Of a stretch of DNA of 64,000 nucleotides, positions 21,219 through 34,498 are shown piece after piece. Positions within the stretch are counted from its first letter, which is position 1, and every line of letters starts with the position of its first letter. This DNA comes from Haberlea rhodopensis. Taxonomy: Eukaryota; Streptophyta; Magnoliopsida; Lamiales; Gesneriaceae. The stretch is taken from contig CAJQUN010000007.1 of NCBI GenBank assembly GCA_907163345.1, positions 3,424,582 through 3,488,581 of the forward strand, written 5' to 3'. The notes under the pieces are model-generated. The model did not search any database, was not told where the DNA came from, and worked only from the letters and a program-made list of their open reading frames with translations. Position numbers and translations under genes: made by a program.

Positions 21219-23340
21219 GACATAGAAATCCTGGAATAAAGTAAGGTCAATGATCAAGTCACCAACAAAAACAGAAAAAGAAAGCAACCTGAAATTTATC
21301 TGAAGGTGATTATTTTTTATGGGAATATGTTGGTATAAGTAACATAAAAGATTCAGAACGAATATCCTTTCACCTTTCAAATTTATGAATGTGTGGAACC
21401 AAAAATAGACCAGTTCATATTGCAAGAGCATTATTTTCTTAAAAATACACAATCTCTTGTTGGTAGCATAATTTGGACTTCCTTGTCATGCTTTTTGACC
21501 TACACTATCTGTTTCTCACAGTGTATCGTGACCATGAAACCACAACTATTTCACTTTGTCTGATATATTTGTGGAATTATCCATATGATATGACAAGAAA
21601 TCACTTGAATTTAACAAGTTACATACATCTTGAACTGAGCCAAACATAACTGTTTTTGCACTATACTTTAACAGGCTCAAGCACCCCTAAGAAACCAGTT
21701 GGAACCACAATGAGAAGAGAAAGGAAACAAGGAATTCCCAGTTAGACACCTACTTTAAGCAACTGCTATACTCATAAGATACCGAGGCAACTCGTCATTA
21801 ATTTTGGGTGTGAGCTTCCAAGTTCAGGCAGTGAATATTAAACAGATTACAATTTTGATTTTTTCCCTCTAGAAATAAATGATATAGAGAGTCTGTATAT
21901 GATAATGTAACTGAAGATAAGAATCACGCTCTCTTTAAACTTAACCTAATGATTCCTGGCTACCATCTTATTGCACAACGCTCCACTAAATGAGAACAAA
22001 AGCTTCAGGACCAGTTCTACGACAAATTCTGGCCAAGACAGGAAAGTTCTGATAGGGAATAAACCTAGTCCGAATCAAATTCAGTGATTTCCCAGCGGGA
22101 GATGGCAAGTGAGATCTTTCTCACGTAAGTCCCACAAGTATGCATTTTTCAATATAATAATTAAAGATCTTTAATTTACAAGATAACTGGGCACAAATAA
22201 AGAAATCTTGTAAATAAATGAGTTCGTAAAAAAAATTTAAAAAAAAAAGACTTCAAGAGCAAAACACTATATATAAATAGTAAACTACCAAAAATTAAAA
22301 CTATAGTTTCTAATGCATCATATAAAGTCTACAGCAGTAAGCACTAATTGGAAAACGCATGAAAAATGAGTACCAAGGTAGAGAAAGATGCCTCAATCAG
22401 CTACACCCTGCAAAAATAAACCATTAGAACAAGGAAAAGACGCACCAGAAAATAAATAAATAATAATCCATGGTTAATGCAGCTTCGTTTTCTGGTGCAA
22501 GAACTAATTTTGATTGAAAACAAGAAACCTTTTTGCTGAATTTGATTTGGTTCTCCAAATTATCTGTATAAAAAACAAAAAGAAAATATTCAGCGATTTT
22601 CTAGTTTTATCCTTTTTTTCCTTTTATAATTTTCTTATTAATGCGAGTTTCAGCTGTTGGTTCTTATTGGGTTAACAAATCCAGAGGTGGCAAAGATAAT
22701 GAGCTCGGACACAAGTACGCTAGCAACAAATCAATTACACGAGATACAAACAAGCTAAGTGCAGCTAGAAGACAAGAAGCCGTTTAACCGACTCCTCCAT
22801 TTCAACGACTTAAAATAAAATAAAGTTAAATCTTCATAACTTAGATCAAATACGCTTCACAATAATAAACAGAAAAACATTACCAAAAAAGTAAAAGTAA
22901 AATCATAACTTTCCAAGCTGAAGTACACCACAAAATATGATTAATCAAGAACATTCACTCAGATTGAAGAGCCAGAAAAACAAAGAAAAATTACCAAGAA
23001 ACTTGAAGCAGTAAGTGAACAATAAATACAACAGAAAGCCAGCAGCTGAGGAACTAACTAATTTTGGGAATTATAAAGCACTTGGTTGAAATAATTCGAG
23101 TCAGTAAAGTAAAAGATGAATGACAGCTCGATCTGAGAATTTAAGGAAGGAAATAAAGAAAATACAAGAGAAATGAATAAAAGTCTTCACCGGATCGGTC
23201 GTAACAGGTGTCGGAAGGTAATTTGCGGCGTATAATTCGGGAATCAGACCATTTTGGCTGTTGGGTATGAGGGTTTTTGTGTGTGGCGAATCCCTAAAGG
23301 GAATGTTTGGGGAAGAGGAAAGTGAAGTAGACGAGATGGG
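21219..23340 (-). promoter_or_regulatory. FRL3 5' leader with a large untranslated intron
   Basis: On the minus strand a good acceptor (TTTATTCCAG) ends at 21232, 13 bases before the start codon. A donor-like site (GATCCG then GTGAAGAC) lies at 23190, implying a 5' untranslated intron of about 1.96 kb. The leader exon would be about 23191-23340. The intron is AT-rich with no open frame of note. Large leader introns in plant genes often raise expression. The splice pair is inferred from motifs only. Confidence 0.45.
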
Positions 23341-23880
23341 ATGTTTTTAAATTTTATCGAGAGAGTGAGTCTGACAGCTACGCACACTCATAGTCATACG
23401 TTGACATCACGTGCACTCTTGATCCACTTCTATACACCGATTACAAATAACATATATACAAATATATATATACATATACATACAAATTAATCTTTACAAA
23501 CACACGGTTCATATAAACATTTTCACGTGCACCCTCCCCTACAGTTTACCCTTTGCTTTGGAAATTTCTATATAGATCAGGAGTAACATTCTCGTTGGAT
23601 GGTGTGAACTCCACGTAAAACCTACATCATCTAATAGTTATATCCATATTGAAAAGAACACTACCGATATAGGATATAAAGTCTCATTTGCTTTTTGTTG
23701 GACCAATCTCCCTACCGCCACTTATGCCCAACAAAATACAATTTACGTACCGCGACTAATCTTATTATTATTATTATTATTATTATATAGACTCGTGTGT
23801 GTATATAAGTCATAAATACAAAATAAGAAGTCATACGCCAGAAAAATCTGGCTTAATAGTCATATAGAATAAAAGCACTT
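23341..23880. other. FRL3 promoter side, intergenic
   Basis: AT-rich with no exon seen. CACGTG (G-box-like TCACGTGC) occurs near 23408 and again near 23523, on the promoter side of FRL3. These are possible bZIP/bHLH sites only. Confidence 0.35.
23762..23786. repeat. (TTA)n microsatellite
   Basis: About eight TTA/ATT triplets. Confidence 0.9.
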
Positions 23881-23899
23881 GCAATAATAGTTTCAAACT

Positions 23900-24478
23900 T
23901 TTAAATGCAGAGCCCGGATCCGACTGAGTCTGATGGATTGGAACTGAAATCAGTTCGAAACTTTTAAAAAAATAAAAAAATTTGAAATTGTGGGGGTGGT
24001 GAGGCCCAACGACTATATAGTTGTTGGATGCCCAACAGGCAACAGCCGTTGGACAACCATTGTTTTAAAAAAATAAAAAATTCATTTGTTTTAAAATCTA
24101 TAAATACCACTTCATTTCAATCATTGTTCACTCTAATCATTCTAAAATTCTCTCTTTATCTCATTTTCAATTTTCTGAAATTGCATATAATTATATCAAC
24201 AATGTCAATTATATTCCAATTATCGCAATTTTATTACCACTTTGTTGTCAGAATATTAGTGTTATTTCATTTATATATATTATTTCCAATATTGCTATGA
24301 CATCTTATTCTACCCATGGTGGTCGTGGTCGTGGCCATGGTCGTGCTCCTCAATTTCTATGTTTCCACTAGCACCCGAAGATTATGACCATTTTGACGAC
24401 TTTGATGATGTGCACCATATTGACGAAGAACCCGAACAAATTGCAGAACCTTCCACTTCCCGTCGTCCACTGCAAGTG
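23900..24478 (+). mobile_element. 5' part of an interrupted hAT transposon
   Basis: A start codon at 24297 opens a short frame (MTSYSTHGGRGRGHGRAPQF) that is soon stopped. An acidic stretch follows in a shifted frame (EDYDHFDDFDDVHHIDEEPE then PSTSRR), as often found N-terminal to the BED finger of plant hAT transposases. It ends abruptly at 24478, where a Gypsy LTR begins, and continues at 40939 after the insertion. The outer boundary and terminal inverted repeat could not be set, so the left coordinate is approximate. Confidence 0.6.
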
Positions 24479-26300
24479 TGTGGGGTCCTCGTTACTTAAT
24501 CCATTAGTATCAGTTCATTATACATATGTGAGTCAGAATTAAGTAATTCATACACTGTTTAAGATTTTCTGGTTGTTACAGATGTACGAAAACCACAAGT
24601 ACAAAAACCCTATTCACATATACATCACATGTATAAATAACAACCTAAGCCAGCACAACTCCTATGCAGTGGTTCACCTCGTAGCGGAATAAGACTCACG
24701 ATTCCCACGTCTATGAAATCCTACAGAAACATTCACACAACGTGAGCATAGATAAACCACTATCTTAGTGCAATATCAAAAACAATATCAATGATAAAGC
24801 ACAATAAACAGCATATCCAATGTGAATGCTCTGTATCATGCATCAACCAATGCACTATGTCGACATGTCTCAACTATCACCCTATTATCACGAGACCAAT
24901 ATGATATGTCTATCTCAGCTCAATATGTCAGTGGAACCTCATCACATCTTCATATTAGCAGCTCATATCATAGTAACGTACTCATATGTGATAATAGCCA
25001 GAGTATATACCCAAACCAGGCGTATACCTCTAATGCTAACGTATATGTAGTATACCCGAGCATATACCCAAACCAGGCGTATACCTCTAATGCTAAAGCA
25101 TATACCTCATCCTTTTCAAACACATGATATCCATGAATTTACATGCATATGATACTACCAATCATATGATACCAACACAACACAATTCATATGATATCAA
25201 TCTCATAATATCATCACACAATATCTATACCCCGTACGTCAACACGTACCTGTAAAGTGACACAAACGAGATAAATCAGTCGTCACTGGCTAATTGCCTT
25301 GTTGCCCCGTCCCCTGTGATGATGCTACAATAATATCACCAATAAACCATGTTATAAGAGGCTTCATAAACAATTGTGACAAAAATATAACATTTTCAAA
25401 AATTCCAAGGCACCGATCGATCGCTACAATTCCGATCGATCGCCAAAACTTTATGTCTCCTCGCGATCGATCGCAACGACTTGGCGATCGATCGCCAAAA
25501 TGCCCTGTTCATAGCATCGATCGCTACAAACTCACCGATCGATCGCCACATATTTTCACCGCCTTAAATTTTATCTTTCCTCGGCGATCGATCGCAACAC
25601 AAGCACCGATCGATCGCCGATGTCCAGAAAACATAGAACATGGCGATTTTCAAGCATATCTTCATGGTACTTCTTCTCCTACTCACAAATTTACATGTAA
25701 TCATGATTCTTGAAATCCCTAGTACCATATAAACATGTTTCTACCATCTTAGAATCCAATTCTTGGCATATAAACATGTTAATTCTAAGCATGAACATTT
25801 GATATTCAAATTCACATACTTCAACACCAACTACACAATTCAAGTTTAAAACCATAAATTCCTTACCAAGAAGTTAAGAAATCACTTCACTCTACTTCTT
25901 AGCTTGATTATCAAGTGTAACCCAAGCAAAAGAATGCAAGAATTATCAAGGGTTTGGAGAGGTGCTTGTGTAGAGATTTGTAGGTGAGAATGGTGTTGTA
26001 TGTGTTTGGATATTGGAAATCTGATTTAACTTTCTCTTTACCTCTCCCACTTGCATACAAGTACAAATCTAACTCATCTCAAATGCATAGTAAATTTAAC
26101 TCAAATTCAAATGCAAACTCATAGTTACTTGATATGTCACTACACTTGATTTAATTCAAGTCATACATTGTCATATATCATTTTATACATGTATTAATTC
26201 ATCCTTGGTTCAACCTGAACCCAATTCATATTATATCGAAATTAGTCATAATAACGATATAATCATATCACACGTGTGTAAAGCAAATCGAGGCATTACA
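24479..26300 (-). repeat. 3' LTR of the Tekay element
   Basis: In element orientation it starts TGTAATGCCTCGATTTGC at 26300 and ends ...GGACCCCACA at 24479. It holds a cluster of ATCGATCG palindromes (25411-25620) and two direct copies of a segment of about 55 bp around 25010-25110 (core CCAAACCAGGCGTATACCTC). Confidence 0.93.
25411..25620. repeat. Cluster of eight ATCGATCG palindromes in the LTR
   Basis: Within 210 bp the core ATCGATCG occurs eight times, seven of them as CGATCGATCG. Several are extended to the 12-bp palindrome GCGATCGATCGC. Flanks alternate between ACCGATCGATCGCCA-like and GGCGATCGATCGCAA-like contexts. The other LTR keeps all eight at 32026-32236. The rest of the LTR is AT-rich, so the cluster stands out. 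Confidence 0.9.
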
Positions 26301-26316
26301 ATTATCCCCCACTCAT
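26301..26316 (-). other. Polypurine tract of the Tekay element
   Basis: Minus-strand AATGAGTGGGGGATAAT lies directly before the LTR start TGTAATGCC. Just upstream is AATTTCGAGGACGGAATTC, the conserved end-of-pol context of plant chromoviruses. Confidence 0.85.
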
Positions 26317-26360
26317 TGAATTCCGTCCTCGAAATTGCACATACAAACATAATACATGCT

Positions 26361-29300
26361 TCACATAACAACACATATGATATATGCAACATAAGAAACA
26401 TGTAAAAATAACATATTAACATACCAGAAAAACAAATCCGGATACCGTTGCATCATATGCTGCTCCGTCTCCCACGTTGCCTCTTCGACACCCCTTCTGT
26501 CCCACTGGACTTTAACCATCGGAATCACCTTATTACGTAACCTGCGTTCCGCTCGATCCAAGATCAAAATCGGTCGTTCTACATATGACATATTTGTATC
26601 CAACTGTACATCAGGTAGTTGCAATATATGACTCGGATCTGGTTCATACTTCCTCAACAGTGAAACATGAAACACATCATGAATACTACTCAATGCAGGG
26701 GGTAGTGCCAATCGATATGCCAACGTACCAATCCGTTGCAATACCTCATACATACCAACGTATCGTGGAGACAACTTTCCACGTCTACCAAATCGTACCA
26801 CACCTTTAAATGGTGCAATTTTCAAGAATACACGATCACCAACGTGAAATTCAAGTGGTCTACGTCGTTTATTGGTATAAGCAGCCTGTCGGTCCTGAGC
26901 AGCTTTGAGTTTCAATCGAATCACTTTCACTTTGTCTTCCATTTCATGAATCATATCCGGTCCATGTAAGGAGAACTGATCCACATCATCCCAATACAAT
27001 GGCGATCTACACCGTCGCCCGTACAGAGCCTCAAATGGTGCCATCTGTATACTAGATTGATAACTGTTATTATATGAAAATTCCACTAATGGCAACGATT
27101 CTTGCCAAGAGTTATCAAACTCTAATACACAGGCACGCAACATATCTTCAAGTGTCTGTATCGTACCCTCTGTCTGTCCATCTGTTTGAGGATGATATGT
27201 TATACTCAACCGCACTTCAGTTCCCAACGCTGTTTGTAACCCTTCCCAAAAATGAGAAGTAAATCTCGGATCCCTATCCGACACAATGGAAACTGGTATA
27301 CCATGTAGTCTCACTACATGTTGAATGTACAACTGTGACATTCTCAGATACGTAAATGTCATACAATATGGCACGAAATCAGCTACTTTGGTGAGTCGGT
27401 CAACGATCACCCAAATGGCATCCCAACCAGAAGATGTCCGTGGCAAATGAGTCACAAAATCCATCGTGATATGTTCCCATTTCAACTGAGGAATTTCCAA
27501 ACTGTGTAATTCACCTCCTGGTTTCTGTCTTTCTGTTTTTACTTGTTGACATACTAAACACAGTTTTACAAAGTTCAACACATCATGTTTCATGCGTTTC
27601 CACCAAAATTGGGTACTCAAATCTTTATACATTTTCTTTCCACCAGGATGTATACTATATCGACTACAATGAGCGCGTTGTAGTAGTTCTTGGCGTAGTC
27701 CTAATATCGCAGGTACTACCCAACAATTCCTGTATTTCAGAATTTCATTACTTGCAAGTACAAACTGCGATGTTTGTCCTTGACTTATCATTTCCTTCCA
27801 ATGTTGTACCTCATCATCAGACATTTGTGCCGTTCTGATTTTCTCAAAAATGTCGGGTTCAACCAACAATGTTGATACCCGTACTGGCACTGTTTCCACA
27901 TCAAATTTATAGCCCAGTGTACAACACGATGTCATCAACGCTGATAAATGAATCATCTCATCAGCAGTATGATGTACTTTCCGACTCAAGGTATCTGCTG
28001 TAAGATTAGACTTTCCTGGATGATATTCAATCTCACAATCATAATCTTTTAACAGATCCATCCATCTTCTTTGCCTCATATTCAACTCTGCTTGAGTGAA
28101 TAAAAATTTTAAGCTTTTATGATCTGTGTATATGGTAAACGACGTACCATATAAATAATGTCGTCATATCTTCAAGGCAAAGACAATGGCAGCCAATTCC
28201 AGATCATGCACTGGATATCGCATTTCATGTGGTTTCAATTGTCGTGATGCATAAGCCACTACATGTTTATCCTGCATCAATACACAACCCAAACCTAGTA
28301 ATGATGCATCAGTATATAAGGCAAACTTGTCATGTTCCGATGGAATGATCAAAACTGGAGCTGTAGTTAATCGATGTTTCAATTCCTGAAAACTACGCTC
28401 ACATGCCTCCGACCATCGAAATGATACTCTCTTCTGTGTCAAATGCTTCAATGGTTTGACAATTGTTGAAAATCTTTCAACAAAGCGTCTATAATATCCA
28501 GCCAAACCCAAGAAACTACGAATCTCTGGCACAGAAGTAGGTGCTGACCAATTCAACACTGCTTCTACTTTCTTCGGATCAACTGATATATCTTCTTCTG
28601 AAATTACATGCCCCAAAAAGCCGACACTGTTCAACCAAAACTCACACTTACTGAGTTTGGCATACAACTGATGTGTTCTCAACAATTGCAATACCATATG
28701 CAAATGTTGGGCATGTTCTACATCACTCTGTGAATAGATCAATATATCATCGATAAAAACAATGACAAATCGATCAAGGTATTCCTGAAACACCCGATTC
28801 ATTAAACTCATAAAGACAGCTGGAGCATTTGTCACTCCAAATGGCATCACCAGAAACTCATAATGTCCATAGCGAGTTATGAATGCTGTCTTCTGTACAT
28901 CGCCCTCTCTCACACGTATTTGATGATAACCAGATCTCAAATCAATCTTAGAATAGATCTTTGATCCCTGTAACTGATCAAATAAATCATCAATACGAGG
29001 AAGATGATATTTATTCTTTATGGTTACCTTGTTCAATTGTCGATAGTCAATACACAATCGCATTGTCACATCCTTCTTCTTAACAAATAATACCGGAGCA
29101 CCCCAAGGCGATACACTAGGACGTATGTACCCCTTGTCCAATAAGTCTTGCAATTGAGTTTTCAATTCTTTCAATTCAGTTGGTGCCATCCGATAGGGAG
29201 CTCGTGAAATTGCAGAAGTACCAGGTATCAAATCAATACCAAATTCCACTTCTCGACTTGGTGGAAATCCAGGAATCTCATCTGAAAATACATCAGCATA

Positions 29301-30218
29301 CTCTGCAACCACTGGTATCTCCTCCACTTTCCTGTCTAATTGTCGTTCAGTCACATCAAGGGCATAAATCAAATATCTCATATGCCCACGTTCCAACAAA
29401 CGTGACATGCGGATAGCCGATATCAAATGAATCCTTGCCCTCGATCCATGACCATAAAAGAACCACTGATTTCCAGTCTCAGACTGAAATCTTACTGTCT
29501 TCTGACAACAATCCACAACAGACTGATATTTACTCAACACATCAATTCCAAAAATGCAATCAAAATCTATCATGTCTAACACAATCAAATCGACTTGTAT
29601 CTCATATTCCATATCAAACTGACAAACACAATCGGACACACTCTGACAAGCCATCACAGTAGTTCCCATGGGTGTCGAAACATAAAGAGGCATCAACAGT
29701 GGAGACGAGCATATATGATGCCGGTCAATAAAATTTTGTGCAACAAAAGAATGTGATGCACCAGTATCAATCAAAAGTAAAGCTGGATAAGTAAACAGAG
29801 TACACTTACCTGCTATCACATCATCAGGAGCTGCCTCTGCTTGCTCCCTGTTCAATGTATATACCTGAGCCTGAGGTGGTCTTGCCCTCTGTCCTCCACC
29901 AGAATGTGGTACATCATGTGGTCTCAGCTGCACTGTATTCTCTGACATTGGTCCTCTCCTCTGTTGTCCACCCACTTGAGGACAATCTCTAATCATATGA
30001 CCGGTCCCCCCACAACGATAACAAACTGGAGTATCAAGTTGTGGATAATCTCTTTTAAAATGTGGCCCTCCACATTTAAAACACTGTAATCCTCGACCAC
30101 TGCTACTGCTACTGCCTTGGGACTGTCCCTTGGCTCTTCGGTCATCCCCTTTTTGTGATCCAAAACGTTTCCCACCAAATCGAGAGGAAGAAGCACTTTC
30201 GCGTGATCGTTTAAATGT
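26361..30218 (-). pseudogene. Tekay gag 3' end and pol (PR-RT-RNaseH-IN-chromodomain), with a nonsense codon
   Basis: One frame runs from 30218 to 26361 with a single in-frame TGA at 28166-28164. Domains in order: two zinc knuckles, the second intact (CYRCGGTGHMIRDC) and the first lacking its last cysteine (CFKCGGPHFKRDY); protease with LLIDTGASHSFV; reverse transcriptase with PRIDDLFDQL and the catalytic FIDDILIYS; RNase H beginning LYTDASLLGLG. The TGA falls inside RNase H, just after VFALKI, where a tryptophan codon is usual. Downstream, still in frame, are the integrase HHCC zinc finger (HPGGKK...LCLVCQQ), the DDE core (DAIWVIVDRLTK, VSDRDPRFTSHFW and a glutamate in GQTEGTIQTLEDML) and a C-terminal chromodomain (VQWDRRGVEEATWE). 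This set places it in the Tekay/Del clade of chromoviruses. It is not translatable as it stands. Confidence 0.95.
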
Positions 30219-30221
30219 TTA

Positions 30222-30928
30222 CCCCTGTGGTCTCATGCTCTCTGCTGCAGGTATCTGAGAATGTCCCACATCCTAATAAACACCAACAGCAATCTCAGCC
30301 ATTTCGGCTCTCATCAACGCTTCCTCATATAAACCAGGGTTATTAGACATCACTCTATCAAATAATTCCGGCCTCAAGCCCTTTACAAATTGTCTAATCC
30401 TTACCTTGGTATTAGCAGCAATATGTGGTACATATCTTAACAATACGAATAGTGCACCGCATACTCAGACACAGTCACACTACCCTGTTTCAGATTTGTA
30501 AACTCATCCTCTTTCCTATGCCTTGCAGCCACAGAGAAGTAGTGAGCAAGAAAACGAGCTCTGAAAACATCCCAGTCCACAGTCTGACCTTGAGCTCTCA
30601 GCTCAATCAATGTAGCTTTCCACCACATCATAGCTTTCTTCACCAATTGGAACTCAGCCAAACGTAACCAAGCAGTCTTGTCACATGGTGCTGATACAAA
30701 TATCTGTTCAACACGCTCTAACCATTCCTCTGCCAATTCCCCTGATTCCGTACCCTCAATGCGGGGTGGCTGATAACTCAGAAACTGTGTCAAAGTCAGC
30801 TCTCCAGGTAACAGTACCTGTTCTACTGGCCCTTGCCCAATTGGTGGTGGTGGCACAGGCGCCAATCCAACACTAGCATTGCCACTCATGGCATCCCCAA
30901 CCTCATCATGTGGTATTCTATCTGCCAT
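30222..30928 (-). pseudogene. Tekay gag, frameshifted
   Basis: An open frame of 163 residues starts MADRIPHDEVGDAMSGNA at 30928 and holds the Gypsy Gag core (EEWLERVEQIF, RARFLAHYF, DEFTNLKQGSVTVSEYA). It ends early at 30437 because of a one-base frameshift. The continuation YVPHIAANTKVRIRQFVKGL is readable in another frame, and that frame meets a TAG near 30279 and a TAA at 30221. Gag normally assembles the virus-like particle; this copy cannot make the whole protein. Confidence 0.9.
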
Positions 30929-31075
30929 TACTGCAAATACAGGTTACCAACAACAACAAATATAATAAAGCATGTCAGTATAACATCATATCATGACTCA
31001 TAACATGCTTTCAAGTGATTAGGCAACTCCCTAATACACTTCCTCTACCCTTGTTCACCCCGTTCTCGAACCACT

Positions 31076-31087
31076 GCTCTGATACCA
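31076..31087 (-). other. Primer-binding site, initiator-Met tRNA type
   Basis: Minus-strand TGGTATCAGAGC is the classic complement to the 3' end of plant initiator methionine tRNA. It lies four bases inside the 5' LTR of the Tekay element. Confidence 0.93.
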
Positions 31088-31091
31088 CTAA

Positions 31092-32276
31092 TGTGGGGTC
31101 CTCGTTACTTAATCCATTATGTATCAGTTCATTATACATATGTGAGTCAGAATTAAGTAATTCATACACTGTTTAAGAGTTTCTGGTTGTTACAGATGTA
31201 CCAAAACCACAAGTACAAAAACCCTATTCACATATACATCACATGTATAAATAACAACCTAAGCCAGCACAACTCCTAAGCAGTGGTTCACCTCGCAGCG
31301 GAATAAGACTCACGATTCCCACGTCTATGAAATCCTACAGAAACATTCACACAACGTGAGTATAGATAAATCACTATCTTAGTGCAATATCAAAACACAA
31401 TATCAATGATAAAGCACAATAAACATCATATCCAATGTGAATGCTCTGTATCATGCATCAACCAATGCACTATGTCGACATGTCTCAACTATCACCCTAT
31501 TATCACCAGACCAATATGATATGTCTATCTCAGCTCAATATGTCATTGGAACCTCATCACATCTTCATATTAGTAGCTCATATCATAGTACCGTACTCAT
31601 ATGTGATAATAGCCAGAGAATATACCCAAACCAGGCGTATACCTCTAATGCTAACGTATATGTAGCATACCCGAGCATATACCCAAGCCAGACGTATACC
31701 TCTAATGCTAAAGCATATACCTCATCCTTTTCAAACACGTGATATCCATGAATGTACATGCATATGATACTACCAATCATATGATACCAACACAACACAA
31801 TTCATATGCTATCAATCTCATAACATCATCACACAATATCTATACCCCGTACGTCAACACGTACCTGTAAAGCGACACAAACGAGATAAATCAGTCGTCA
31901 CTGGCTAATTGCCTCGTTGCCCCGTCCCCTGTGATGATGCTACAATAATATCACCAATAAACCATGTTATAAGAGGCTTTATAAACAATTGTGACAAAAA
32001 TATAATATTTTCAAAAATTCCAAGGCACCGATCGATCGCTACAATTTCCGATCGATCGCCAAAACTTTCTGTCTCCTCGCGATCGATCGCAACGACTTGG
32101 CGATCGATCGCCAAAATTCCCTGTTCATAGCCATCGATCGCTACAAACTCACCGATCGATCGCCACATATTTTATCCGCCTTAAATTTTATCTGTCATCG
32201 GCGATCGATCGCAACACAAGCACCGATCGATCGCCGATGCCCAGAAAACTTAGAACATGGCGATTTTCAAGCATAT
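31092..32276 (-). repeat. 5' LTR of the Tekay element, first part
   Basis: Matches 24479-25660 of the other LTR at about 97% by eye. Interrupted after CATAT (32272-32276) by the nested LTR element. The remainder is at 40291-40938. Confidence 0.92.
32026..32236. repeat. ATCGATCG palindrome cluster, second LTR copy
   Basis: Same eight-core arrangement as 25411-25620, with the cores kept although bases between them differ at several places. Confidence 0.9.
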
Positions 32277-34494
32277 TGTAATGCTCAGAATAAATTAATT
32301 ATTTATTTTATGATAATTGCGATAACTAAGATAATTACGGAATTCAACTATCGGGAATTTTATTGGGAGCGGAGTTGAGATAAATGATTCCGGGATTGAA
32401 TTTATAAGGGTAATTAAATTCAAGAAGATTTAAGTTTTGTAATTCAAATAAGGACATGAAGTTAGGCGTGGACTGTACATGTGATGCACATGCACCAGTA
32501 CACCGGTGACACCCCGATGTTCATAATTGGTCGGAATTAATATATATCGGTGTAGGATGTAAAACACATAATAAAACGTGTAAAACACACACAGATTGCG
32601 GACACCTACTAAAACGTGCGAAAACATGCACTTCTCGCGCGATCACCGACCACCGTGTACTTATCCGCTCCGTTCGCTGCTGTCCGACCACCTAACGACG
32701 AGACAGACCTACCACCATGTTCACAACTCAGAGGCGCATCTTTTCATACTAGATAATCAAATTTTGGTGTTCGAAAAGTGGTTCGATTTTGATCTGAAAC
32801 GGACGAAATCGCACAGACTAGGGTTTGAGCATCTTTTGTTCGATTTCTTCGATTCTACACCAAATTGGACGAAGCTATATACCAAATCTCTTCCCCTCAT
32901 CTGGATAAAGATTTCTACACCAGTCTCCGCCACTACCGCCGCCGGAGGTCGCCGGAATCGGAGGAAAAACGTCCGTGTACTGTGTGCGATTTGGGTAAAA
33001 TTCGATATTCAATTTTTCCGACTTTGCTTCGATAATTACCAGTTAATTTGAGTTCTTAAATGAGTTAATGATGATAATATTGAGTTGTTGAATTAAGATA
33101 TTGAATCGATATGAATGATATCGATTGGATTGTAAATGAACTAATATTAAGTGATAATTTCGATATAGATTCTTCATGATTCTCAAGATGTCGGGATAGC
33201 CCATCATGTTGTCGACTATCAGGTACGTGGTGACGTACGAGCAGGTATACCCAGTATTTATATATTCCTGTATACATGTATTTTTAATGTGATGTTTAAG
33301 GCTAAATGATTGCGTAATTGAGTTTAATATACGTGGAATGGTGGATACGTAGATGTACGTGATCCGGGTATACGAGTTGAATATTGATGCATTTGGCACG
33401 ATCGATATGCAAAATGGTTGAGAATGAGATTAACTGATAGGCATAGTTGCCTTGGATATGAGATTCGTTGTGATTGAGCATAAAATGTTGAATTGTGATT
33501 ATATTGAATTTATTGCATTGATGAGTACCATATTTTGAATAATGATACTGAACTTGATGTTTATGAAAGTGTATAAGATTGACCAGGAATGGTGGATACG
33601 TCGATGTACGTGATCCGGGTATATGAGTTGATTATTGATGCCTTTGGCATGATCGATATACGAAGTGGTTGAGAATGAAGTTAATTGATAGGTAGAGCTG
33701 CCTTCGAGATAAGATTCGTCATGATTGAGTATAAATGATAAATTGTGGTTATGTCATATTTATTGCATTGATGAGTATCATGGTTTGAATAATGATATTG
33801 AACATGATGTTTATGCAAGTATATAAGATTGAAACAAGAACAGTTCGTGATAGCTATGCCGGTTCGGAATTGTAACAGGGAGTATACTTTATGAGTTTTG
33901 AATAATCTAAATTGTTGCATTACAATTTCGTATAGTGATTTGTGAATGAATATTGAGTTGGAGTATGCTCACCCGTGTGGGGGTTGTTTCTGTTGAAACA
34001 GGTACAACATGTACTAAGCTACTTTGGGATATTGGTTCGAGCTTGTTGGATCATGCCGCTTTCAGAAGCGTATATGAGTGTGGGTAAATAGTATACGCTA
34101 TTTATTCAGTTAGATTGGTATTCATTTATTTGTTGCTCGTATGTGAGCAACTGGAAGCATGTATATGGACTGTATAAGGGTGTTGAAGCCCCCTTTTGAT
34201 GTCTTCTTCGTATTGTGTTTTTCCCTGGCTGGGAATTGTTTTGGTGATGTGTTTTATTTTGGGATAGCTTACTTTATGGGGAGACTCTGCCCAAAATTTT
34301 TATAAAAACCCACAATGTTAAAGTGGTGCAATGGTGATGATAATGGGTGAACTTTGAGTCTTATTGCTGAGTATTATTTATGTCATGGTTAATATGTGAA
34401 GCATGTAAGGATTCTTTTAAAGAATGAATTTTTTTTATACTCATACGATGTCATAAATGCACTAATGACGAGTATAAGGGGTTGGGGTCTTACA
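32277..34494 (+). repeat. 5' LTR of the nested element
   Basis: 2,218 bp, TG...CA. It contains an internal direct duplication with a 251-bp period (33335-33835), both copies holding GGAATGGTGGATACGT and GTACGTGATCCGGGTATA. Confidence 0.93.
33335..33835. repeat. 251-bp tandem duplication inside the nested element's LTR
   Basis: Two adjacent diverged copies start with GGAATGGTGGATACGT at 33335 and 33586. The same pair is present in the other LTR (about 39132-39625), so the duplication predates insertion. Confidence 0.8.
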
Positions 34495-34498
34495 TTAG

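Noticed and set aside
24822..25127. 101-residue frame repeated at 31437-31742 as a conserved gene pair
   Set aside because: Both lie at the same place in the two LTRs of the Tekay element. The duplication reflects the LTRs and not a coding gene.
32596..33051. 151-residue frame with a near copy at 38555-38841
   Set aside because: Again equivalent positions in the two LTRs of the nested element, and broken differently in each copy.
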